31,776 nt of DNA from an uncultured Rivibacter sp. (GTDB lineage Bacteria; Pseudomonadota; Gammaproteobacteria; Burkholderiales; Burkholderiaceae). Position 1 is the first letter of the stretch. Every line of letters starts with the position of its first letter. The stretch is from assembly GCA_946481025.1 (NCBI GenBank), contig CAMLNA010000041.1:1-31776 (forward strand), given 5' to 3'. Shown one piece after another: positions 1 through 8,321 of this stretch. The notes beneath the pieces are model-generated. The model had not been told where the DNA came from. It saw only the letters and a list, made by a program, of their open reading frames with translations, and did no database searches. A program made the position numbers and the translations under genes.

Positions 1-2
1 GC

Positions 3-2393
3 TCGGCCGGCGCGGAGCCGCAGGACGACAGCATGCCGCCCTGGCTCGATGAGCCCCTGCCCGACACGCCGGCGCCGGCGGGGGTGAAGCGGCGCAGCAT
101 GTGGCGGGCGCTGGTCCCGGTGCCAGCGAAGGTTCCCGCACCGGTCTTCGAATGGGGTTTCCGGGACAAGAAGACGGACACCTACGTGCGCTTGCAGGCG
201 GTGCGCACGTGGGAGTACGTGTTCGAGGGCACGCGCTACGGCTACGTGGCGCGCTTCGAGCGCTTCAACTCCGCGGGGGAGGTGACGAAGGACACCCTGC
301 CGCTCACCTGGTGCGTGGACGAGTCCGATGGCCGGGGCACCATGAAATGGCATTGGAAGCAGTGGGAGGCGCCGCGCCCGCTGTACGTGCCCGCCACGCT
401 GCTTTCCGCGGACCTGTCCCTGCCCGTCGTGATCGTGGAGGGCGAGAAGTGCGCCGAGGCCGGGCACAAGCTGCTCGGGCACGAGTTCGATTTCGTGAGC
501 TGGCCAGGCGGCGCCAAGGCCTGGGCCATGGCCAGTTGGGCATGGCTCATGAACCGCACGGTCTACCTGTGGCCGGACTGCGACGCGAAGCGCAAACGCC
601 TATCACGCGAAGAGCGTGAGCGCGGGATCGACCCGGAATCGAAGCCGCTGCTTCCCGAGCCGCTGCAGCCGGGCAATGCGGCCATGGCTGGCATCGGCAC
701 GCAGCTGGTCAAGGACCAGGCGTGTACGGTGTTCCGCGTCAACATCCCGAAGCCGGGCGACGTGCGCGACGGCTGGGATATTGCCGACGCGATCGACGAT
801 GGCTGGACGGCTGACCAGGTGCGCGACTACATCCGCGCAGCTGCGCCTTTCGTCCCGCCGGATGACTCGGTGCGCGCGGCGGCGGGCCTGAACGGTGCTG
901 GCGAAAAAATCGCGCGTTCCAGGGCTCCCGCAGCTGGTGGGGATGAGGCGCCGGCCGAGGATGCTGGCGAGGCGCCATGGCGGAAGCACCTCATCCTGTC
1001 GAGCACGGGCAGCATCAAGCCGGTGCGCGAGAACGTGGTCCTGGCGCTGGACGGCTGGCCGGACCGCAACATCGCCGGCGTGCCTGAGGCGGTGGGCATC
1101 ATTGCCTTCAACCAGTTCACGAACAACGTGGACAAGCTGAAGGCAACCCCCTGGGGCACGGATGCCGGGCCCTGGGAAGAGTGCGACGAGCTGCTGATGG
1201 GCCAGTGGCTGGTGCGTGAGCATGGCCTGCCCAGCATGCCGCGCGAGCAGCTGGAACAGGCCGTGCTGATGGTCGCTCACCTGCACGCCTATCACCCGGT
1301 GCGCGAGCAGCTGGAGGCCTGCCGCAACACCTGGGACGGCACCAAGCGGCTGGAGACGTGGCTTCGGCGGTGCTGCCTGGAAGAGGATGAGTGGGACGAC
1401 GACGATTCGCGGCCCGATGTGCGCGACCTGTACCGCTATCTGGCGCTGGCCGGCAAGTGGTTCATCATGGCCATGTGCTGCCGGGTTCTACCGCCCGAAA
1501 AGCGCGGCGCCGACATCGTGCGCGGGCCCGGCACCAAGTTCGATTACATGCTCATCCTGGAGGGGCCGCAGGGCTACGGAAAGTCCACCGTGGCCAAGGT
1601 GCTGGGCGGCGAGTACTTCGCCGACACGGGTCTGACGCTGGGCGAAAAAGACTCGTACCAGAACATCCAGGGTATTCGGGTGTACGAGTGGGGCGAGCTG
1701 GACAGCATGTCCCGCCAAGAGGTGACGAAGGTCAAGTCCTTCATCAGCTCGTCGAAGGACCGGTTCCGGGCCAGCTTCGACAGGCGGCCGCGCGACTACC
1801 CGCGCCAGGTGGTGTTCGTCGGCACGACGAACGAATCGCACTACCTGAGCGACACCACGGGCAACCGGCGCTTCTGGCCGGTGCGCATCACGCGCCGGCT
1901 CGACGTGGACTGGCTGCGGGAGAACGTCGACCAGCTGTTCGCCGAGGCCATCGACTGCCTGGACCGCAACGAACCGTTCTGGCCGAGCGCGAAGGAACAG
2001 CGCGAGCTGTTCGACCCGCAGCAAAAGGCCCGCTCGATGGAAAGCGGCATCGAGGCCGCGATCAGGCACTACCTGTACGACGAAGACCAGAAGGTCCCGC
2101 ACCAGGGAGTGAATGGCTCGCTGGTGTCGGAGATCGGCATGAGCGAGCTGCTGTCCCGCATCGGCTTCACCATCGACAAGCAGACCGACGCCGTCATCAA
2201 GAAGGCCGGCGCCGTCATGCACATGCTGGGCTGGGAGGTGCGCCGCACCAGCCTTCCCGGCAGGCCGCGCGTGTACGTGCGGCCGAAGGCCTCGGACCGC
2301 CCGCCCCCAGCGAGCGGCAGCCCTGGATCACCAGTCGCACCCGGCCCGACGCAGGGCCAAACCGTAGAGGACCCTGATGCGATCCCGTTCTGA
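3..2393 (+). CDS. Toprim-VapE type phage primase/helicase (5' end may be outside window)
   Basis: Predicted replication protein combining a Toprim-like primase region with a VapE-family (virulence-associated E) P-loop helicase. Numbering from the ATG at 33, residues 133-139 read VIVEGEK, a Toprim glutamate motif. Residues 181-184 are PDCD, the paired-aspartate motif. The C-terminal half carries the Walker A motif GPQGYGKST at 511-519, then a YEWGELD acidic motif and a VGTTNE sensor-like stretch, all typical of VapE NTPases. The frame stays open to the window edge before position 33, so an additional N-terminal domain (zinc or prim-pol type) may lie upstream. The ATG at 33 has a weak AGGA seven bases ahead and could also be the true start. 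The last ~30 residues are a Pro/Gly-rich tail. Role inferred from the family: origin-proximal primer synthesis and unwinding during phage replication. Confidence 0.85.
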   Translation, partial: SAGAEPQDDSMPPWLDEPLPDTPAPAGVKRRSMWRALVPVPAKVPAPVFEWGFRDKKTDTYVRLQAVRTWEYVFEGTRYGYVARFERFNSAGEVTKDTLPLTWCVDESDGRGTMKWHWKQWEAPRPLYVPATLLSADLSLPVVIVEGEKCAEAGHKLLGHEFDFVSWPGGAKAWAMASWAWLMNRTVYLWPDCDAKRKRLSREERERGIDPESKPLLPEPLQPGNAAMAGIGTQLVKDQACTVFRVNIPKPGDVRDGWDIADAIDDGWTADQVRDYIRAAAPFVPPDDSVRAAAGLNGAGEKIARSRAPAAGGDEAPAEDAGEAPWRKHLILSSTGSIKPVRENVVLALDGWPDRNIAGVPEAVGIIAFNQFTNNVDKLKATPWGTDAGPWEECDELLMGQWLVREHGLPSMPREQLEQAVLMVAHLHAYHPVREQLEACRNTWDGTKRLETWLRRCCLEEDEWDDDDSRPDVRDLYRYLALAGKWFIMAMCCRVLPPEKRGADIVRGPGTKFDYMLILEGPQGYGKSTVAKVLGGEYFADTGLTLGEKDSYQNIQGIRVYEWGELDSMSRQEVTKVKSFISSSKDRFRASFDRRPRDYPRQVVFVGTTNESHYLSDTTGNRRFWPVRITRRLDVDWLRENVDQLFAEAIDCLDRNEPFWPSAKEQRELFDPQQKARSMESGIEAAIRHYLYDEDQKVPHQGVNGSLVSEIGMSELLSRIGFTIDKQTDAVIKKAGAVMHMLGWEVRRTSLPGRPRVYVRPKASDRPPPASGSPGSPVAPGPTQGQTVEDPDAIPF

Positions 2394-2663
2394 CCCCCGA
2401 TCGGCAGGCGTGCCGGACAAGGTCAGCGGTCGCTGGGTGGCGGCCATGTAGCTGGCCGCGACCGGGCGCACCCGGACCTGTCCACGTGTCCACGTTCGTT
2501 GCACTGATCTGCCGCCAGGCTCAAGCCCTGTCAGCAGGCCAGCCGGGCGGAGCCACGCCGACAGGTCCGTGTGCCGGGGCTCAGCATGGCGGGCGCAGGT
2601 GCACGCGCGCGCGGACGCGCCCGCCCGAGCCCGAATCCCATGTGGCAGATCGAAGAAAGGAAC
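2394..2663. other. Gene-free spacer with hairpin and tandem 8-mer
   Basis: No convincing gene is seen here. A hairpin with arms GCGGCCA (2440-2446) and TGGCCGC (2453-2459) lies just after the primase/helicase, without a T-tract. Two immediately adjacent copies of GTCCACGT occupy 2480-2487 and 2488-2495. Either could be regulatory, but nothing in the sequence proves it. Confidence 0.4.
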
Positions 2664-2948
2664 ATGGACAGGATGGACACGAGCAAGAACCGATGGGCCT
2701 GGCTGCCGGCCCAAATGCCTGGTGTGGCGAAGCTGATGGCCGAGAAGCGGGCCAAGCTGGGGGCCGCGCACGTGGGCGAGTGCTGGAGGCGCGGCGTCAT
2801 CGAGCGGCAGCCCGGGTGGTTCTTTGCGCGTGAGGGTGCGCTGGCGGTGGGCACGCCTTGGGATGACCCGCTGCTGGCCAACTTCGCAGCGGCCAGCGTC
2901 ACCAGCACGCAGGCGCTGCTCATCCTGAGGGAGCCGGCTGGTGCGTGA
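2664..2948 (+). CDS. Hypothetical phage protein, 94 aa
   Basis: A small soluble protein of about 94 residues, rich in Trp, Ala and Arg, with no recognised motif. The frame is open further upstream (an ATG at 2571), but that N-terminal part is low-complexity Arg/Ala/Gly. The ATG at 2664 has a good AAGGA five to six bases ahead, so it is preferred. Its end overlaps the next gene's GTG start by 8 bases, suggesting translational coupling to the putative antiterminator. The position just before the late switch suggests an accessory early or delayed-early gene. Function unknown. Confidence 0.6.
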   Translation: MDRMDTSKNRWAWLPAQMPGVAKLMAEKRAKLGAAHVGECWRRGVIERQPGWFFAREGALAVGTPWDDPLLANFAAASVTSTQALLILREPAGA

Positions 2949-3300
2949 TGAAGTCATCGAGGCCGGGGTGGAGCGTCGGCTGCAGGAGTGGGCCGCCTGG
3001 GTGACGGTGAAGGGCGGCAACGGCTACCCGGTGACCAACGTGCTGCACCAGTCGTGGATGCCACCAGCGCCGGGCACCACGCCCACGCTCAAGACCGTAG
3101 ACGGGAAGCACGGGCGAGTTCGGGAGACGCACCGCGCGATCGGCATGCTGTCGGTCCGCCTGGCGAACACCATCGTCGTGCACTACTGCATTGGCCTGCG
3201 CGGCCAGCCCGCTGCCCGGCGCCTGCAGTGCGCCGAGAGCACGGTGCGGTATCGCATTCGCGAGGCGCATCGTCAGATCGGCCTGTACCTCAGCGAGTGA
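2941..3300 (+). CDS. Putative Q-like late antiterminator / HTH regulator
   Basis: A 119-residue protein starting at GTG. The C-terminal third (about residues 86-112) looks like a sigma-70 region-4-like helix-turn-helix with the run AESTVRYRIREAHRQIG. The N-terminal part contains a VTVKGGNGYP segment reminiscent of phage antitermination Q-type proteins. Context supports the call. The gene is the last one before a spacer holding a possible promoter and a very strong intrinsic terminator (3408-3447), after which the packaging and virion genes begin, as in lambdoid Q/pR'/tR' switches. The sequence match alone is modest. Alternatives are another transcriptional activator of late genes. Q function is inference from position and the HTH. 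Confidence 0.6.
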   Translation: MRDEVIEAGVERRLQEWAAWVTVKGGNGYPVTNVLHQSWMPPAPGTTPTLKTVDGKHGRVRETHRAIGMLSVRLANTIVVHYCIGLRGQPAARRLQCAESTVRYRIREAHRQIGLYLSE

Positions 3301-3311
3301 ACCTGAGGGGG

Positions 3312-3340
3312 TTTTACGCGTTATCGCTTCTCCCTACATT
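3312..3340 (+). promoter_or_regulatory. Possible late promoter (pR'-like)
   Basis: TTTACG at 3313-3318 and TACATT at 3335-3340 are separated by 16 bases. Each matches four of six bases of the sigma-70 -35 and -10 consensus. The site is in the only AT-richer patch between the Q-like gene and the terminator. This is a weak match, supported mainly by position. Confidence 0.3.
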
Positions 3341-3407
3341 TCGGGCACGCTGGTGCGCGGGGTCCCCAACCTCCCATGCATCGGTGAGTCTCCTCAAGTG
3401 CGTCCAT

Positions 3408-3447
3408 GCGGCCCGCTGCTCAGCGATGAGCGCGGGCCGCTTCTTTT
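3408..3447 (+). terminator. Strong intrinsic terminator before late genes (tR'-like)
   Basis: GCGGCCCGC (3408-3416) pairs perfectly with GCGGGCCGC (3432-3440). Inside it GCTCA (3418-3422) pairs with TGAGC (3427-3431) around a GCGA tetraloop, leaving one bulged T at 3417. The 14-bp stem is followed at once by TTCTTTT. It lies between the Q-like gene and the HNH gene, where readthrough would switch on late expression. Confidence 0.85.
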
Positions 3448-3457
3448 CCCACCCGCC

Positions 3458-3967
3458 ATGCCGACCGCTGCCCTGAAGCCATGCACGAAGTGTGGTGTGA
3501 CCGTGCGCGACGGCACGAGCCGATGTGCCAAGCACCGGATCAGCCCCGGAGACTTCGCTGACCCGAACCGCGGTAGCCGCCATGCGCGCGGCTACGGTAG
3601 CGCGTGGGACCGCCGGCGTGAACTCATCCTGCGCCGTGACGAGGGCACCTGCCAGCCGCACCTTGCTGAAGGCCTCGTGCACCGGGGAACGCACGTGGAC
3701 CACAAGACGAACAAGGCCGAATGGCAACGTCTGCACGGCTCACTCGTCGGTTGTGACGATGAGACGAACCTCTGGTGCGTCTGCGCTGACTGGCACCGAT
3801 CGAAGTCCGGTCGCGAGGGTGCGCAAGGCGCCGGCCGCTTCTCCCGTCTCATCGCTCAGCAGGGGGGGGTGGAAAACTCTGGGGCCGCCCAAGACGGGAC
3901 CGGTTGCCTAGCACTCTGCGATGCGCCGGGAAATGGGGAGGGGGGGGTATCCCCCGGAGGGGTCTGA
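3458..3967 (+). CDS. HNH endonuclease of the packaging module
   Basis: A 169-residue HNH nuclease. A putative N-terminal zinc knuckle is formed by C9, C12, C23 and H26. The core has HVDH at 79-82 (H79, D81, H82), N104 in ETNLW and H113 in ADWHRSK, giving the His-Asn-His pattern. The ATG at 3458 sits just after the late terminator. An upstream extension would overlap the terminator and the Q-like gene, so it is rejected. HNH proteins encoded beside terminase genes are known to act with the terminase in generating cohesive DNA ends in HK97-like phages, and this gene directly precedes the small terminase. The last ~35 residues are Gly-rich and encoded by G-tracts (3858-3866, 3936-3947), so the exact C-terminus could be sensitive to sequencing error. 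Confidence 0.88.
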   Translation: MPTAALKPCTKCGVTVRDGTSRCAKHRISPGDFADPNRGSRHARGYGSAWDRRRELILRRDEGTCQPHLAEGLVHRGTHVDHKTNKAEWQRLHGSLVGCDDETNLWCVCADWHRSKSGREGAQGAGRFSRLIAQQGGVENSGAAQDGTGCLALCDAPGNGEGGVSPGGV

Positions 3968-3968
3968 C

Positions 3969-4502
3969 ATGGCAGGTCGCAAGGCGCTCCCTTCGAACGT
4001 TCACCTCATCAGAGGGAACCCGAGTAAGAAGAGCGATGAGGAACTGGCGGGCGGCACAGCAGTGCGCGTGCCGATCGTCGTGCCGGCCTGCCCCCAGCAC
4101 CTGGGACCGGAAGCCCGTGCTGAGTGGCGCCGCATCTCGCCTCACCTGGTCACCGCCGGCCTGGTCACTGAGCTGGACCGCGCTGCGCTGGCCGGCTACT
4201 GCCAAGCCTGGGGCGAGTGGGCCGTGCTGGAGCGCAAGGTGAAGGACCTGATCGGCACGAACGGCGCTGACGCGTTGGTGGATGTGACGCCCAGCGGGTA
4301 CAAGCAGGTGTCTGCGTTGGCCCAGGCCAGGGATCGCGCACTCGACCGGATGCTTCGCTTCGCGAAGGAGTTCGGGTTGACGCCCGCGTCTCGCATTGCG
4401 TCGACGGCTGGTCAGCAGATGGCGCTGCCGGGGATGCCCGACGATCCGATGGAAGGCTTCCTTCAGGCCGGTGGCGCGCTGCCGCGCGGGAGCGCCACCT
4501 GA
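3969..4502 (+). CDS. terS: Phage terminase small subunit, P27 family
   Basis: About 177 residues. The N-terminus starts MAGRKALPSN followed by HLIRGNP, the typical basic opening of P27-family small terminases, then an all-alpha body (around 45-140) and an acidic C-terminus. The ATG at 3969 has GGAGGGG at 3956-3962 as ribosome binding site, one base after the preceding stop. The protein recognises phage DNA and recruits the large subunit to start packaging. It forms a HNH-TerS-TerL cassette, and its stop overlaps the large-subunit start (TGATG at 4500-4504). Confidence 0.88.
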   Translation: MAGRKALPSNVHLIRGNPSKKSDEELAGGTAVRVPIVVPACPQHLGPEARAEWRRISPHLVTAGLVTELDRAALAGYCQAWGEWAVLERKVKDLIGTNGADALVDVTPSGYKQVSALAQARDRALDRMLRFAKEFGLTPASRIASTAGQQMALPGMPDDPMEGFLQAGGALPRGSAT

Positions 4503-6196
4503 TGGCTGAGCATCAGTCGGTTGCTGATCGCGCGACCGACTATGCGCTGCGCGTTGCCTCGGGCGAGGAGATTGCAGGCCCGTGGGTGCGCCTGGCTGCC
4601 GCGCGGCATCTGCGCGACCTGGAGACGGGGCCAGCCCGTGGCTTGACCTGGCGGCCGGAAGCCGCTGCGCACGCCATCGGCTTCATCGAGTGTCTGCGGC
4701 ATTACCAGGGTGAACACGCTGGTAAGCGGTTTGTTCTGTCGCCGTTCCAGTGCTTCATTGTCGGCAGCGTCTTCGGCTGGTATGCCGCCGACGGCGGGCG
4801 GCGCTTTCGCGTCGCCTACGTTGAGATTGCCAAGGGCAACGGAAAGACACCGCTGGCCGCTGGGATCGCGCTCTATGCGTTGGTGGCAGATGGTGAAGCG
4901 GGCGCCGAGGTGTACAGCGCGGCGACCTCGCGCGACCAGGCTGGCATTTGCTTCACGGACGCGAAGGAGTTCGTGAATGCATCGCTACCGCTGCTGCGGC
5001 GCCTGCAGGTCGGGCACTCAAACTTGGCCTACTTGGCCACGTCCAGCTACTTCCGGCCGGTGTCCGCTGAGGGGCGGGGCCTGGATGGGAAGCGGCCGCA
5101 TGTCGTCATCGTTGATGAGCTGCACGAGCACCCGTCGCCGGTAGTGGTGGAGAAGATGCGAGCTGGCACGAAAGGCCGCACGCGCTCGCTCATCTTTGAG
5201 ATCACGAACAGCGGCTATGACGAAACCACGGTGTGTTTCGAACACCATGAGTACAGCATTCAGGTGCTGCAGGGTGTGCTGGAGAACGACGCCTGGTTCG
5301 CTTTCATCGCGGCCCTGGACAAGAAGGATGATCCGTTCGCGGATGAGGCCTGCTGGCCGAAGGCAAATCCGAACCTGGGCCAGTCGGTCACAAGGACGTA
5401 CCTGCGCGAGCAGGTACTGGAGGCGAAGAGTCTGCCCAGCAAGCGCAGCCTTGTGCTGCGGTTGAACTTCTGTCGCTGGACAGAAGCGAGCGAAAACTGG
5501 GTGGACATGGAGCACTGGAAGCTGTGTTCCACGCCAGTGGACGAGGTGCTGCTCCGCGGCCGCCGATGCTTTGGCGGGCTGGATCTGGCTTCGGTCAGCG
5601 ACTTCACGGCTTGCGTCTACGTGTTCCCGCCTTTGGTTGAGACCGGCCTGTGGGAGGTGGTGGTGCGCCTCTGGTTGCCGCAGGCGGCCGTCGACAAGCT
5701 GCGCGCGAAGGGCTTGCTCAAGGACCTGGATTCCTGGATCGAGGCGGGGCTGATCAAGGTGACGCCCGGCAACGTTGCCGACTACTCGTTCATTCGCAAG
5801 ACCATCAATGAGGACCGAGAGAACTTCAACCTGGTGCAGCTGGGCGCCGACCGGTGGAACAGCTCGCAGCTGGTGACCGACCTGCAGGATGACGGGGTGG
5901 AGGTGGTCAATGTCGGGCAAGGCTTCGCCAGCATGAGCGGGCCTTGCAAGGAATTGGAGCGGCTGTACATGAGTCACCGACTTGCCCACGGGGGGCACAA
6001 GGTGTTGCGCTGGATGGCCAGCAACGTGGTCGCCACGAAAGACGCAGCCGACAACATCAAGTTCGACCGTGCGAAGGTTCGCAACAAGATCGACGGCATG
6101 GTCGCGCTGGTGATGGCCCTGGGCCGGGCAATCGCGCCGCAGGAAGAGGAAGAGGGCGCACCGGGCGCCATCGTGCTGGACCTGACGACAGCATGA
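4502..6196 (+). CDS. terL: Phage terminase large subunit
   Basis: The packaging motor ATPase and nuclease, 564 residues, a normal length. The ATPase domain shows the Walker A-like AKGNGKT at 110-116 and Walker B VVIVDELHE with D205/E206. A C-motif region (FEITNSG) follows. The nuclease domain begins with GGLDLASVSDFTA, with D361 as a likely metal ligand, and ends with the conserved KIDGMVALVMALGRA segment. It translocates DNA into the prohead through the portal and cuts the concatemer. The start overlaps the small-subunit stop and its own stop overlaps the portal start (ATGA), so translation is likely coupled. The neighbouring HNH gene suggests cohesive-end packaging. Confidence 0.95.
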   Translation: MAEHQSVADRATDYALRVASGEEIAGPWVRLAAARHLRDLETGPARGLTWRPEAAAHAIGFIECLRHYQGEHAGKRFVLSPFQCFIVGSVFGWYAADGGRRFRVAYVEIAKGNGKTPLAAGIALYALVADGEAGAEVYSAATSRDQAGICFTDAKEFVNASLPLLRRLQVGHSNLAYLATSSYFRPVSAEGRGLDGKRPHVVIVDELHEHPSPVVVEKMRAGTKGRTRSLIFEITNSGYDETTVCFEHHEYSIQVLQGVLENDAWFAFIAALDKKDDPFADEACWPKANPNLGQSVTRTYLREQVLEAKSLPSKRSLVLRLNFCRWTEASENWVDMEHWKLCSTPVDEVLLRGRRCFGGLDLASVSDFTACVYVFPPLVETGLWEVVVRLWLPQAAVDKLRAKGLLKDLDSWIEAGLIKVTPGNVADYSFIRKTINEDRENFNLVQLGADRWNSSQLVTDLQDDGVEVVNVGQGFASMSGPCKELERLYMSHRLAHGGHKVLRWMASNVVATKDAADNIKFDRAKVRNKIDGMVALVMALGRAIAPQEEEEGAPGAIVLDLTTA

Positions 6197-7512
6197 GCAA
6201 CGTCTTCAATCTCGAAGCGCGCTACCGGCCGTCTGAGATCCTGACCGGCTGGATGGCCGGCCGCCGCAGCGGTGGCAGCGTCCAGGCCGCCGGCGGTGAG
6301 AACTCGGTCACGACCGGCCTGACGCTGGAGCAGCTGATGGAGCAGCTTGGCGTCGTCGGCATGTCCAGCTCGGGCGAGAACGTGACGGCCGAAACCGCGA
6401 TGCGCGTTTCCGCGGTGTATGCCTGCGTCTCGCTGCTGGCCGGGACGCTCAGCACGTTGCCCCTCGGCCTCTTCGAGCGCGTGGGCCAGGACCGGCAGCC
6501 GACCGAGCACGACTACTGGTGGTTCCTGAACGAGTCGGCCAACGACGATATGACCAGCGCCACGGCGTGGGAGATGGTCTATCTGTCGAAGCTGCTGCAC
6601 GGTGATGGCTTCGCCGAGCTGCTGCGCCCCAGCATCTACAGCTCGCGCGTGATCGGATTCCGCCCGATGCCGCGCTGGAGGACGCAGCCGTTCAAGGACC
6701 CGGGCACGGGGCAACTGCTGTATCGCTTCCAGCCCGAGATCGGGCCTCAGCGCGTGCTGCATGCCGACGACGTGTTGCACCTGTCGAGCATCGGCTTCGA
6801 CGGCGTGACAAGCCCGAGCCCAATCACCTATGCGGCGCGGGAAGCCGTGGGCGTGGCACTGGCCGGCCAGCGCTACACCGGGAAGTTCTTCAGCGAGGGT
6901 GCAACCTTCGACTACGCGCTGAAGACTGCGAAGAGCATGGACCCGACGCAGCTGGAGGACCTGAGGGCAACGCTGAAGGCGCGCATGGCCGGCTCCCGCG
7001 CACCGCTGATCCTTTACAACGGGCTCGAGCCCGCACAGCTCAGCGTCAACAGCAAGGACGCCGAGATCCTCGGCACGCGTCTGTTCACGGTCGAAGAGAT
7101 CTGCCGCATCTTCGGCGTCCCGCCATTCCTGATCGGCCACACCGAGAAGTCCACCAGCTGGGGCACTGGCCTTGAGCAGCAGGGTTCGGCCTTCGTGCGG
7201 TACGCGCTGCGCCGACACACGGTGCCGACGGGTCAGGAACTGAACCGGAAGCTGTGGCCGACGCGGGCGCGCTACTTCGTCGAACACGACCCGTCCGCAT
7301 TGCAGGCCGGCGATATGAAGGCTCGATTCGAGTCCTATCGCATCGGCCTCGGCCGTGCCGGCGAGCAGCCGTTCCTGGACGTGGACGAAATCCGCCGGCG
7401 CGAGAACCTGCCACCGAATGCCAACCTGCGGGCCGCTCCCGCGGTTCAACAGCCCAACCCGAAAGAGGACGACGACGATGCGCCGCAATCGCCTGATGCA
7501 ACTGCTGGCTGA
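6193..7512 (+). CDS. Phage portal protein, HK97 family
   Basis: A 439-residue portal of the HK97 type. Recognisable segments include the RVSAVYACVSLLAGTLSTLP helix near residues 75-95, the WWFLNESANDDMT region, the GDGFAELLR clip-proximal part and the C-terminal FGVPPFLIG / GLEQQ segments. The C-terminal tail is acidic and proline-rich (EDDDDAPQ). The portal forms the dodecameric ring at one capsid vertex, docks the terminase and later binds the connector. The ATG at 6193 overlaps the terL stop by four bases. Upstream in-frame sequence lies inside terL and is rejected. The 3' end overlaps the protease gene by 35 bases in another frame. Confidence 0.93.
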   Translation: MSNVFNLEARYRPSEILTGWMAGRRSGGSVQAAGGENSVTTGLTLEQLMEQLGVVGMSSSGENVTAETAMRVSAVYACVSLLAGTLSTLPLGLFERVGQDRQPTEHDYWWFLNESANDDMTSATAWEMVYLSKLLHGDGFAELLRPSIYSSRVIGFRPMPRWRTQPFKDPGTGQLLYRFQPEIGPQRVLHADDVLHLSSIGFDGVTSPSPITYAAREAVGVALAGQRYTGKFFSEGATFDYALKTAKSMDPTQLEDLRATLKARMAGSRAPLILYNGLEPAQLSVNSKDAEILGTRLFTVEEICRIFGVPPFLIGHTEKSTSWGTGLEQQGSAFVRYALRRHTVPTGQELNRKLWPTRARYFVEHDPSALQAGDMKARFESYRIGLGRAGEQPFLDVDEIRRRENLPPNANLRAAPAVQQPNPKEDDDDAPQSPDATAG

Positions 7513-8251
7513 CAACCGCCGGGCCTTCACTCCCATCGAGTCGCGCATCGTGCGCGCCGAGGCCTCCAGCGAGGTGGCGGTGTACCTGTACGACCCGATC
7601 GTCGCTGACCGGATGACCGCGGAGTGGTGGGGCGGCGTGTGCCCGCAGGACTTCGTGCCCGCGTTCCGCGCGATCGAGGCCGAGAAGATCCGCCTGTACG
7701 TCAACTGTCCCGGCGGCGACGTGTTCGCTGCCGAGGCCTTCTGCCAGGCCATCCGTGAGCAAAGCGCGCACGTGGTCGCCCAGATCGAGGGCCTTGCGGC
7801 CAGCGCGGCGACCGTGATCACCTCGAACGCCGACGAGGTGCTGATCACCTCCAACTCGAAGTTCATGGTCCATCAGTCGTGGACGATGGGCTGGGGGAAC
7901 GCCCAGGACTTCGCCGCGCTGATCGAGCTGCTGAACAAGTGCGACTCGTCCATGTACGCCGAGTACGTCCGGAAGACCGGCGCTGACCTGGACCAGGTGC
8001 GGCAGTGGTGCGAGGCAGAGACCTGGTTCACGGCCGAAGAGGCGGTGGATGCCGGCTTCGCCGACAGCATCGCCATCACCGGCGCCGCGCCGTCCGCCCA
8101 GGCCCCTGACTGGAAGCTGAACGCATACCTGATGGACCGCAAGCCCGTGCAGACGCCTGCACAGCCGCCCGCGGCCAGCCAGGCCGACCAAGACCACCGC
8201 GCCCGCCAGCTGCAGCGCCTGCAGCTGATCGAGCGCTTGCAGATCGCGTAG
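7478..8251 (+). CDS. ClpP-like prohead (head maturation) protease
   Basis: 257 residues with a ClpP/crotonase-fold serine protease domain. NCPGGDVFAAEAF supplies the oxyanion region, GLAASAATVI carries the catalytic Ser at S109 and KFMVHQSW the catalytic His at H132. The Ala/Gln/Pro-rich C-terminal tail (about 215-257) is typical of head proteases that are packaged inside the prohead. It is expected to process the delta domain of the following capsid protein. The start at 7478 lies within the portal gene's end and has GAGG upstream. The C-terminal tail region encodes the first copy of the dispersed CAGACRYCTG motif (8147-8162). Confidence 0.92.
   Translation: MRRNRLMQLLADNRRAFTPIESRIVRAEASSEVAVYLYDPIVADRMTAEWWGGVCPQDFVPAFRAIEAEKIRLYVNCPGGDVFAAEAFCQAIREQSAHVVAQIEGLAASAATVITSNADEVLITSNSKFMVHQSWTMGWGNAQDFAALIELLNKCDSSMYAEYVRKTGADLDQVRQWCEAETWFTAEEAVDAGFADSIAITGAAPSAQAPDWKLNAYLMDRKPVQTPAQPPAASQADQDHRARQLQRLQLIERLQIA
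8147..8162 (+). repeat. Dispersed motif copy 1 (CAGACRYCTG)
   Basis: GTGCAGACGCCTGCAC, near-perfect 16-base dyad, inside the 3' end of the protease gene where it encodes the tail sequence VQTPA. Confidence 0.7.
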
Positions 8252-8272
8252 CGCCCTCGCGCGACCGAGCCA

Positions 8273-8298
8273 GGCCCGCTTCGGCGGGCCTTTTCTTT
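8273..8298 (+). terminator. Hairpin with UUCG loop and T-tract before capsid gene
   Basis: GGCCCGC (8273-8279) pairs with GCGGGCC (8284-8290) around a TTCG tetraloop, followed by TTTTCTTT. It is a textbook intrinsic terminator, placed inside the late operon between protease and major capsid genes. It may give partial termination, or a stable 5' end for a capsid message. Confidence 0.8.
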
Positions 8299-8321
8299 GA
8301 CACCACCGAAAGGACCACACC

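Noticed and set aside
3191..3457. Upstream extension of the HNH gene
   Set aside because: It would run through the Q-like gene and the strong terminator, and lacks homology-like content. The ATG at 3458 fits the domain.
5974..7866. Long reverse-strand open frame of about 630 codons
   Set aside because: It is antisense to well-supported terL, portal and protease genes. High-GC codon use commonly leaves such shadow frames open, and its product is Arg/His/Ala-rich without domains.
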